From Sphingomonadales bacterium (GTDB taxonomy: Bacteria; Pseudomonadota; Alphaproteobacteria; Sphingomonadales; Sphingomonadaceae): DNA of 5,281 nucleotides. The position numbers and the translations under genes were made by a program. Of the stretch, positions 1 through 5,281 are shown in pieces (within the stretch, counting starts at the first letter, position 1; the number at the start of each line of letters is the position of its first letter). The stretch is from the NCBI GenBank assembly GCA_020200935.1, contig JAIVHR010000038.1:1-5281 (forward strand), written 5' to 3'. Below the pieces are notes generated by a model. It ran no database searches, was not told where the DNA came from, and saw nothing but the letters and a program-made list of their open reading frames with translations.

Positions 1-450
1 GGACAGGAGGGCGGGGTGCGCTCGGGTACGCTCGCCCCGGCGCTCTGCGCGGGCTTCGGCGCCGCCGCGGCACTTGCGCGCGCGCGTCACGACGACGATT
101 GCGCGCATGTCGAAAAGCTCTGGGCGCTCGCCGAGCATAAATTCGGCGATGACTGGACGATCAACGGATCGGACTGCCAGCGCTATCCGGGCAACCTCAA
201 TATCCGCCTCGAGGGGCTCGATGCCGGGCGGCTGATCTCCGAGCTGCGCGGCGTCGCCTTTTCGGCCGGCTCGGCCTGCGCCAGCGGATCGGGCCGGCCG
301 AGCCACGTCCTTTCGGCGCTCGGCCTGACCAAAGCCGAAGCGCGATCGAGCATCCGTCTCGGCTTCGGGCGCTATACGAGCGTAGAGGATCTGGACCGGT
401 CGATCGGTCTGATCCTCGAAGCGGCCGAACGCCAGAGCCTGGCGGCGTGA
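1..450 (+). CDS. Cysteine desulfurase, IscS/NifS-like (C-terminal part; 5' end outside window)
   Basis: The reading frame is open from base 1 to the TGA at 448-450 (149 residues), so the gene starts upstream of the window. The enzyme is a class V aminotransferase-fold, PLP-dependent protein that takes sulfur from L-cysteine, leaving alanine, and passes it as a persulfide to Fe-S cluster scaffolds in the cytoplasm. The window opens inside the conserved GQEGGVRSGT segment (residues 1-10), the family's 'QExGxRxGT' substrate-binding region. The mobile catalytic loop follows as SAGSACASGSGRPSHVL, with the persulfide-forming cysteine at codon 277-279; this SGSAC-SG form is typical of class I (IscS/NifS) rather than SufS. 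The PLP-binding lysine lies upstream and cannot be checked. The next gene is a ferredoxin overlapping by 4 bp, so the two are surely cotranscribed. Which paralogue this is (iscS, nifS or a suf-cluster copy) cannot be decided from the fragment. Confidence 0.93.
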   Translation, partial: GQEGGVRSGTLAPALCAGFGAAAALARARHDDDCAHVEKLWALAEHKFGDDWTINGSDCQRYPGNLNIRLEGLDAGRLISELRGVAFSAGSACASGSGRPSHVLSALGLTKAEARSSIRLGFGRYTSVEDLDRSIGLILEAAERQSLAA

Positions 451-782
451 CCAGGGTCCGCTTCGTCAGCGCCGACGGGATGCAGGTCAGCGAGGTCGAG
501 GGGAAGCCCGGCGACCGGCTACTCGACCTCGCGCAAGCCGACGGCCAGCCGCTCGAAGGCACCTGCGAGGGGCAGATGGCCTGCTCGACCTGCCACGTCC
601 ATGTCGAACCGGATGATTTCGGCAAGCTGCCGCAGGCGACCGAGATGGAGGACGACATGCTCGATCTCGCCGCCGATCTCGGACGCACCAGCCGCCTCGC
701 ATGCCAGATCTGGCTGACCGAGGGCATGGAAAGCCTGACCGTCCGGATCCCCGGCGCGGTGCACAATATGCAGGGGAGGTGA
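447..782 (+). CDS. Adrenodoxin-type [2Fe-2S] ferredoxin
   Basis: This 111-residue protein is a soluble electron carrier of the vertebrate adrenodoxin/bacterial ISC ferredoxin class. The four cluster ligands are C40, C46, C49 and C86, a CX5CX2CX36C pattern with the same last spacing as adrenodoxin. The segment DDMLDLAADLGRTSRLACQI (69-88) closely matches the adrenodoxin stretch that carries the acidic partner-binding helix and the last ligand. The GTG start at 447 forms a GTGA overlap with the desulfurase stop, which implies translational coupling. It is preferred over the ATG at 480 because the first residues TRVRFVSADG form the family's first beta strand. Next to a cysteine desulfurase the likely job is delivering electrons for Fe-S cluster assembly (the fdx role). 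A role with a cytochrome P450 is possible for this family but less likely here. The symbol is left empty because fdx and fdxB names are used inconsistently. Confidence 0.95.
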   Translation: MTRVRFVSADGMQVSEVEGKPGDRLLDLAQADGQPLEGTCEGQMACSTCHVHVEPDDFGKLPQATEMEDDMLDLAADLGRTSRLACQIWLTEGMESLTVRIPGAVHNMQGR

Positions 783-807
783 TTGCGGCGCGGATACCGA
801 ATCCTAG

Positions 808-923
808 CCCTCCCCCTTGATGGGGGAGGGTTGGGTGGGGGCGACCTCTCGGTTTGGTGCTTCCATTACAAGCGATAGAGTAAGCCGAGAGGTCACCCCA
901 CCCCTAACCCCTCCCTATCAAGG
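808..923. repeat. Large imperfect palindromic intergenic element
   Basis: This element has two nested symmetries. A perfect 9-bp inverted repeat, CCCTCCCCC (808-816) and GGGGGAGGG (822-830), encloses the 5-base loop TTGAT. A longer arm at about 815-852 is nearly complementary to 885-923: both contain a CCTTGAT-type end, a G-rich tract and CGACCTCTCGG or its TGACCTCTCGG variant. The loop between the long arms is about 32 bases (853-884). The short and long stems share bases 815-830, so they are mutually exclusive in RNA. There is no T-run after either stem, so it is not a standard Rho-independent terminator. Sequences like the CCCTCCCCCTTGATGGGGGA core are, from memory, a recurrent intergenic repeat in sphingomonads; the copy number here cannot be checked. 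It could slow 3' exonuclease decay of the ferredoxin transcript. Confidence 0.75.
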
Positions 924-998
924 ATCGCCGGAATCGCTGGACCGGTAGCGGCTTCGCGCTGATCGGGGTCGTTCGGTCGCCGGACTTCGCCTCCAATC

Positions 999-1027
999 TT
1001 GCCAAACTTTGCCAAATCGGCTATATG
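999..1027 (+). promoter_or_regulatory. Candidate parDE promoter with direct-repeat operator
   Basis: TTGCCA (999-1004) and TATATG (1022-1027) are separated by 17 bases and resemble a housekeeping sigma -35/-10 pair. The octamer TTGCCAAA occurs twice (999-1006 and 1009-1016), 10 bp apart, so both copies lie on one face of the helix over the -35 and spacer. ParD-type antitoxins with ribbon-helix-helix folds repress their own promoter, and this pair is a plausible operator, although that is an inference. Transcription would start near 1034, at an in-frame ATG of parD. Confidence 0.45.
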
Positions 1028-1033
1028 AGCGGC

Positions 1034-1273
1034 ATGGCGACGATGAATATTTCTCTTCCCGACGACATGAAATCGCATGTGGAGGAACAGGTGAAAGCAG
1101 GCTCGTTCGCGAATGCGAGCGACTATATCCGCGATCTCATTCGCTATGATCAGCGCGAGCGGGACATGATCCGCGCCGCGGTGTCGAAAGGCGATGCCTC
1201 CGCCGACAGCGCTTCGACGATAGACGAGATCGTGGAGAGCGAATTCGCCGCCATCCGCGCCGAATGCAATTAA
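1034..1273 (+). CDS. parD: Type II antitoxin, ParD family (ribbon-helix-helix)
   Basis: The 79-residue product starts MATMNISLPDDMKSHVEEQ, a typical ParD/CopG-like ribbon-helix-helix opening: a DNA-binding beta strand (MNISLP), helix 1 (DDMKSHVEEQVKAG) and helix 2 after the SFANASDYIRDLI segment. The acidic, probably flexible C-terminal half (GDASADSASTIDEIVE...) is the part that wraps and neutralises the toxin in known ParDE complexes. Three in-frame ATGs exist at 1025, 1034 and 1043. I chose 1034 because it gives the common MATMN- start and lies where the candidate promoter would begin transcription; no Shine-Dalgarno sequence precedes any of them. The gene overlaps parE by 10 bp, the usual antitoxin-first arrangement. 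ParD is expected to bind ParE and to autoregulate the operon. Confidence 0.87.
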   Translation: MATMNISLPDDMKSHVEEQVKAGSFANASDYIRDLIRYDQRERDMIRAAVSKGDASADSASTIDEIVESEFAAIRAECN

Positions 1274-1554
1274 TCCTGTCGGACGAGGCGGAGGCGGACC
1301 TTCGCGCGATCATCCGTTTCAGTGTCGAACGATGGGGAATCGAGCAAGCCGAGCGTTACGTACAGCTTTTGCGCGATCGCCTGCAGGACCTCACCCGGCA
1401 TCCGCGGATCGGGTCGCCGGCAGACTCGATGTCCCCCGGCCTCCGGCGGTTCTCTTATATCAGTCACGTCGCCTATTATCGCGTGGTTCGGCACGAGATT
1501 CGCATCGTGCGCATCCTGCACAAGCGGATGCGCGAAAGCGATCATATCGCCTGA
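1264..1554 (+). CDS. parE: Type II toxin, ParE/RelE superfamily
   Basis: This 96-residue protein has the ParE architecture: a first strand (MQLILSDEAEADL), two helices (to about residue 43, including FSVERWGIEQAERYVQLLRDRL), then the C-terminal sheet. The family hallmarks are HPRIGSP at 46-52, RRFSYISHVAYYRV at 61-74 and IRIVRILHKRM at 79-89. Characterised ParE toxins poison DNA gyrase, whereas related RelE proteins cleave mRNA; the ParD partner and the RILHKRM ending favour ParE, but the target here is inferred. No Shine-Dalgarno sequence is seen, so translation is probably coupled to parD through the 10-bp overlap. The protein appears full length, with no frameshift, so the module is likely functional. 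Its stop codon lies only four bases before the -35 of the SRP RNA promoter. Confidence 0.92.
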   Translation: MQLILSDEAEADLRAIIRFSVERWGIEQAERYVQLLRDRLQDLTRHPRIGSPADSMSPGLRRFSYISHVAYYRVVRHEIRIVRILHKRMRESDHIA

Positions 1555-1557
1555 CCC

Positions 1558-1586
1558 TTGCCCTTCGAGACGAGGCTCGCCATATC
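1558..1586 (+). promoter_or_regulatory. Housekeeping-type promoter of the SRP RNA gene
   Basis: TTGCCC (1558-1563) and CATATC (1581-1586) are spaced by exactly 17 bases. Counting seven bases past the -10 gives base 1593, which is exactly where the closing helix of the SRP RNA begins. The agreement between promoter geometry and RNA end is the main support. The -35 begins just after the parE stop, so ffs has its own promoter independent of the toxin-antitoxin operon. Confidence 0.65.
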
Positions 1587-1592
1587 CCCCGC

Positions 1593-1689
1593 GGGAGTCG
1601 GGCGGACGTGGCTTTCGCCAACCCGGTCAGATCCGGAAGGAAGCAGCCGTAACGAATTCGCCGCGGGTCGTTCCGGCTCCCACTTTTTT
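1593..1689 (+). ncRNA. ffs: Small signal recognition particle RNA (4.5S RNA)
   Basis: The hallmark SRP domain IV sequence CCGGAAGGAAGCAGCC is at 1633-1648: the GGAA tetraloop at 1635-1638 is closed by TCC/GGA, and the following AGCAG side forms the internal loop bound by the M domain of Ffh. The remaining stems also pair: GGGAGTCGG (1593-1601) with CCGGCTCCC (1673-1681, one G-U), GACG (1605-1608) with CGTT (1669-1672), and ACCCG (1621-1625) with CGGGT (1664-1668). This gives a rod of about 90 nt, normal for the bacterial small SRP RNA without an Alu domain. With Ffh and FtsY it directs co-translational targeting of membrane proteins. Its place just upstream of dnaX is also seen in other alphaproteobacteria, as far as I recall. 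The 3' end is drawn at the T-run; the mature end may be a few bases shorter. Confidence 0.96.
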
Positions 1690-1690
1690 C
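1673..1690 (+). terminator. U-run terminator of ffs
   Basis: Six T residues (1684-1689) follow, after two bases, the 3' strand of the closing SRP RNA helix (1673-1681), and three more T residues occur at 1691-1693. The RNA's own terminal stem therefore probably serves as the terminator hairpin. Confidence 0.6.
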
Positions 1691-1793
1691 TTTCCTACAT
1701 CCCTTGGCCTGGTGTATTGTTCCTCTTTTGTTCGCGGGACGTGAGCGATGCTTGTTGCCATGCTGATCAGGGGGATATTCTTGCCATTTGTGC

Positions 1794-1816
1794 GGCCGCC
1801 GGCCGACCCGGCGGCC
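1794..1816. repeat. Perfect 9-bp GC-rich hairpin
   Basis: GGCCGCCGG (1794-1802) and CCGGCGGCC (1808-1816) are exact reverse complements with the loop CCGAC between them. All paired bases are G or C, so the stem would be very stable in RNA from either strand. No T-run follows on either strand, so it is not a canonical intrinsic terminator. The role is unknown. Confidence 0.7.
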
Positions 1817-1885
1817 AACAGGGTCCGGGCGCCGAAGGTCTCGGCCCGACCCAATGTCAAATATGTCAACTTAAGCCCCCTGGCC

Positions 1886-1969
1886 CGTCACCCCGGACTT
1901 ACTCCGGGGTCCAGCGCGGCAGGCGACGCCGCTCGCGGCTCCGGATGCCGGATCAGGCCCCGCGTGACG
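1886..1969. repeat. REP-like palindromic element
   Basis: The element is bounded by CGTCAC (1886-1891) and its inverted copy GTGACG (1964-1969). Inside are a perfect 7-bp stem, CCCCGGA/TCCGGGG (1891-1897 and 1903-1909, loop CTTAC), and a second inverted repeat, GCCGC/GCGGC (1928-1932 and 1935-1939). The sequence GTCACCCCGGACTTACTCCG strongly resembles the dispersed 'CGTCACCCCGGACTTGATCCG' repeats that I recall from sphingomonad genomes, which are usually mobilised or maintained as non-autonomous intergenic palindromes. That family assignment is from memory and was not searched. Confidence 0.7.
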
Positions 1970-2118
1970 TCGAAAGCCGTTTTCCGCGTCGCCCCCTTTT
2001 TCCTTGCCCGGGGGAATCCCTGCCAGCCCATCGTAAGCCGCCGCAGTGTAAAGCATGTGTCATCCACGTGCGAACTTAAGCGCTTTGCGCGCGCCGCGAC
2101 GGCTCCGTCGATAACCGC

Positions 2119-2148
2119 TTCGACTCCGTGTGCGGGGAAGGCTAGTCT
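2119..2148 (+). promoter_or_regulatory. Weak candidate promoter of dnaX
   Basis: TTCGAC (2119-2124) and TAGTCT (2143-2148) are 18 bases apart. The -10 is followed by six bases and then the dnaX ATG at 2155, which would give a leaderless message. A GACTC site (2122-2126), the GANTC target of the alphaproteobacterial methyltransferase CcrM, overlaps the -35. A GGGGAAGG at 2134-2141 is 13 bases from the ATG, rather far for a Shine-Dalgarno sequence. The call rests on spacing more than on match quality. Confidence 0.3.
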
Positions 2149-2154
2149 CGCGCG

Positions 2155-3837
<1,683 letters not shown>

Positions 3838-3845
3838 GAGCTGAC

Positions 3846-4169
3846 GTGAAAAATCTCGAAGACATCATGAAGGCCGCGCAGAGCGTTCAGGAAGAGCTGC
3901 AGAAGGCGCAGGAAAACCTTGCCAATATCGAGGTCGAGGGGGCGGCCGGTGGCGGGCTGGTCAAGGTCCGCGCGACCGCCAAGGGCGAGATCAAGGGCGT
4001 CGAGATCGACGACAGTCTGATGACGGCCGAGGAAAAGCCGGTGCTCGAGGATCTGATCGCCGCGGCGATCAACGACGCCAGATCCAAGGCCGACGCCAGG
4101 AGCCAGGAAGAGATGAGCAAGATGACCAGCGGCCTGCCCCTGCCGCCCGGTTTCAAGCTGCCATTTTAG
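3846..4169 (+). CDS. ybaB: Nucleoid-associated protein, YbaB/EbfC family
   Basis: The 107-residue protein matches the YbaB/EbfC family in length and layout. An amphipathic N-terminal helix ([22 protein letters not shown], about 4-25) is followed by the glycine-rich turn and strand [19 protein letters not shown] (31-49), a strand with the conserved GVEIDDSL, and a long C-terminal helix (about 61-92) before a Pro/Gly-rich tail. Family members form tweezer-shaped dimers that bind DNA with little sequence preference and act as nucleoid-associated or regulatory proteins. The start is a GTG at 3846 with a well-placed Shine-Dalgarno sequence. The gap from dnaX is 8 bp, so the two are cotranscribed. 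The dnaX-ybaB pairing is widespread in bacteria; the usual third gene, recR, does not follow here. Confidence 0.95.
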   Translation: MKNLEDIMKAAQSVQEELQKAQENLANIEVEGAAGGGLVKVRATAKGEIKGVEIDDSLMTAEEKPVLEDLIAAAINDARSKADARSQEEMSKMTSGLPLPPGFKLPF

Positions 4170-4200
4170 ATAATTATTTCAATAAGGTATACGAATATTG

Positions 4201-4225
4201 GGAACCGCCGTCGCGGCCCGTCGTT
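4201..4225 (+). promoter_or_regulatory. Candidate EcfG (general stress response) promoter
   Basis: GGAAC (4201-4205, continuing with C) and CGTT (4222-4225) are separated by 16 bases, matching the published GGAAC-N16/17-CGTT promoter of the alphaproteobacterial ECF sigma factor EcfG. Transcription would start near 4231, leaving a leader of about 20 nt that contains the GGAGG site of the small membrane protein gene. An AT-rich patch just upstream, with TTTAGA (4165-4170) and TATACG (4188-4193) 17 bases apart, could be a second, housekeeping promoter. Confidence 0.6.
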
Positions 4226-4241
4226 GACCGGGCGAAACGAT

Positions 4242-4246
4242 GGAGG
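4242..4246 (+). promoter_or_regulatory. Strong Shine-Dalgarno sequence that decides the start at 4252
   Basis: GGAGG lies five bases before the ATG at 4252. The earlier in-frame ATG at 4240 would place this site inside the coding region, so 4252 is the more likely start. Confidence 0.8.
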
Positions 4247-4251
4247 TTTCT

Positions 4252-4554
4252 ATGGTCGATGAAAGAATTACCGAGCGCGACGACGGCGTGACGACGGAGC
4301 GCGTCGTCGAGCATTCCGAAAGCGAGCCCCATACCACGGTGGTCGAACGCCGCGGCGGCGGTGCGGGCTGGATCATCGCCGTGATCCTCGTCATCGCGGT
4401 GATCGCCGGCATCTATCTGTTCAGCGAGTTCAACCAGACCGAGGCGGTCGAGGCCGATGCGGTCAGCGAGGCGGCCAGTCAGGTCGGCGACGCCGCGCAG
4501 CAAGCCGGCGATGCGGCGGATCGGGCCGCCGATTCGCTCACCCCGGAGGAATAG
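4252..4554 (+). CDS. Small single-pass membrane protein of unknown function
   Basis: I do not recognise this 100-residue protein. The N-terminal third (1-34) is hydrophilic and charged, rich in Glu, Arg and Thr, and ends in ERRGGG. One clear membrane segment, GWIIAVILVIAVIAGIYLF (39-57), follows. The rest (58-100) is acidic and alanine-rich, with a heptad-like repeat QVGDAAQ / QAGDAAD (77-90) that should form an amphipathic helix. The basic residues before the membrane segment suggest N-inside, C-outside topology, with the acidic helix in the periplasm. There is no signal peptidase or lipobox motif. The start at 4252 is set by GGAGG five bases upstream. A candidate EcfG promoter precedes it, so an envelope-related stress role is a reasonable but unproven inference. 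It converges on mtgA with abutting stop codons. The coding call is supported by the strong Shine-Dalgarno sequence and G/C-rich third positions. Confidence 0.82.
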   Translation: MVDERITERDDGVTTERVVEHSESEPHTTVVERRGGGAGWIIAVILVIAVIAGIYLFSEFNQTEAVEADAVSEAASQVGDAAQQAGDAADRAADSLTPEE

Positions 4555-5217
4555 TCAAAGACAGGCGGTGGATTCGCTGCCGCGGATTTGCCGCATCCGG
4601 CGCTCGATCATCGTACCGTAGCGCGCCGTCCAGCCCGACGGGTTGCGGCCCGGCCGGCGCTTGGGATCGGGCAATACGGCGGCGATCCGCGCCGCCTCGC
4701 TTTCGCTCAGCCGGCTCGCATCATGGTCGAAATAGCGCATCGCCCCGGCGTTGACGCCATAGGTGCCGATCCCGGTCTCGGCGATGTTGAGATAGACCTC
4801 GACGATCCGCCGTTTGGGCCAGGTCAGCTCGATCAGCGCGGTGAAATAGGTTTCGAGGCCCTTGCGGAACCAGCCGCCGCCCTGCCAGAGAAAGGCGTTC
4901 TTGGCGGTCTGCTGACTGATCGTCGAGCCGCCGCGGCGCCGGACGCCACTCTGCCGCTCGCGCCACACCTCGCGGATCGCCGTATAGTCGAAGCCGTCAT
5001 GCAGGCAGAAATTGCCGTCCTCGGCGGCGACCGCGGCGACCGCCATGTCGGGATCCATCCGGGACAGGCTCATCCAGTCCTTGGTAATGCCGTGGCCGTC
5101 GAGGATCATCGTCGCGGTCACCGGCGGCGGCACGAAGCGATAGGCGAGCACCCAGACGATCGTGACCAGCAGGAACCAGAGTATGAATTTGAAAAGGACC
5201 TTGAGCGCGCGGATCAT
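4555..5217 (-). CDS. mtgA: Monofunctional biosynthetic peptidoglycan transglycosylase
   Basis: This 220-residue, membrane-anchored GT51 enzyme polymerises lipid II into glycan strands on the outer face of the inner membrane, without the transpeptidase domain of class A PBPs. One N-terminal transmembrane helix (about 8-26) precedes the catalytic domain. All five GT51 motifs are visible: EDGNFCLHDGFD (66-77) with catalytic E66, GGSTISQQTAKN (96-107), WFRKGLETYFTALIE (116-130) with the second glutamate E122, KRRIVEVYLNIAETG (135-149), and EAARIAAVLPDPKRRPGRNP (174-193). The length is normal for MtgA, and no catalytic residue is missing. No Shine-Dalgarno sequence is evident before the ATG; a weak TAGGCT six bases upstream could be a -10 of a leaderless message. 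The gene's TGA directly touches the TAG of the convergent small membrane protein gene. Confidence 0.96.
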   Translation of the reverse strand: MIRALKVLFKFILWFLLVTIVWVLAYRFVPPPVTATMILDGHGITKDWMSLSRMDPDMAVAAVAAEDGNFCLHDGFDYTAIREVWRERQSGVRRRGGSTISQQTAKNAFLWQGGGWFRKGLETYFTALIELTWPKRRIVEVYLNIAETGIGTYGVNAGAMRYFDHDASRLSESEAARIAAVLPDPKRRPGRNPSGWTARYGTMIERRMRQIRGSESTACL

Positions 5218-5238
5218 CCGGGAAGCCTAGCCCAACAG

Positions 5239-5268
5239 GTCATGTTCGCGAAGGCAGGAATCCACGAC
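5239..5268. repeat. Possible degenerate REP copy near the window edge
   Basis: The stretch resembles the widespread proteobacterial repeat GTCATTCCCGCGAAGGCGGG plus AATCCAG, as I recall it, but with several changes (GTCATGTTCGCGAAGGCAGG here) that weaken its hairpin. It lies just upstream of mtgA. The resemblance is from memory; with so short a match the call is tentative. Confidence 0.35.
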
Positions 5269-5281
5269 ACAGGCGGTGCGG

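Larger units (their letters stand above)
1690..2154. other. Gene-poor intergenic region between ffs and dnaX
   Basis: I see no convincing protein gene in these 465 bases. Open frames exist on both strands, but they run through the SRP RNA, the repeats or into dnaX, and their translations are low complexity without recognisable domains. The region does hold a perfect GC-rich hairpin (1794-1816), a REP-like element (1886-1969), a 9-bp direct repeat AACTTAAGC (1868-1876 and 2073-2081), a tandem ATGTCAA pair (1854-1860 and 1863-1869), and a candidate dnaX promoter near its end. A bulged stem (1966-1990) followed after six bases by TTTTT (1997-2001) could act as a weak terminator, but the gap is too long for a confident call. 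Confidence 0.6.

Noticed and set aside
808..830. Intrinsic terminator for the ferredoxin operon
   Set aside because: The stem is perfect, but only G-rich sequence follows and there is no T-run on either strand.
893..1078. Minus-strand open frame of 61 codons upstream of parD
   Set aside because: It overlaps the palindromic repeat, the parD promoter and the parD start; no family resemblance.
1627..1869. Minus-strand open frame of 80 codons overlapping ffs
   Set aside because: Its 3' end is antisense to the SRP RNA core and no ribosome binding site is seen.
1992..2014. CCCCC/GGGGG stem as a terminator or attenuator before dnaX
   Set aside because: The stem is only five pairs with a 13-base loop, and the T-run is inside the loop rather than after it.

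Overview
The window looks like chromosomal DNA of a high-GC alphaproteobacterium, most probably a member of the Sphingomonadales. The support is the strong G/C third-position bias, the gene order SRP RNA - dnaX - ybaB, palindromic repeats of a type I associate with sphingomonads, and a candidate GGAAC-N16-CGTT promoter, the signature of the alphaproteobacterial general stress response sigma factor EcfG. The lineage is an inference from these traits; no 16S or phylogenetic marker was compared.

Left part (1-782): the C-terminal end of a PLP-dependent cysteine desulfurase overlaps by 4 bp a complete adrenodoxin-type [2Fe-2S] ferredoxin. One enzyme supplies sulfur and the other electrons, so this is the tail of an iron-sulfur cluster biogenesis operon. 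It is followed by a large palindromic intergenic element (808-923).

Middle part (999-1689): a compact type II toxin-antitoxin pair (ParD antitoxin, ParE toxin, 10-bp overlap) has its own candidate promoter with two direct repeats. Four bases after the parE stop begins a well-formed promoter for the small SRP RNA gene (ffs), which ends in a U-run terminator. A stretch of about 465 bp (1690-2154) then holds no convincing gene but carries a perfect GC-rich hairpin and a REP-like element.

Right part (2155-5217): dnaX (clamp-loader tau subunit) and ybaB/ebfC (nucleoid-associated protein) form a two-gene unit; recR, the usual third member, does not follow. Next comes an unrecognised 100-residue single-pass membrane protein behind the EcfG-type promoter and a strong ribosome binding site. 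It converges on mtgA (monofunctional peptidoglycan glycosyltransferase, minus strand), and the two stop codons abut with no base between them. The last bases contain what may be a degenerate REP copy.

Most of the window is housekeeping. The points most worth following are the candidate stress-sigma promoter in front of the small membrane protein, the repeated '-10 hexamer, six bases, ATG' arrangement suggesting leaderless transcripts for parD, dnaX and possibly mtgA, and the two intergenic palindromic elements.
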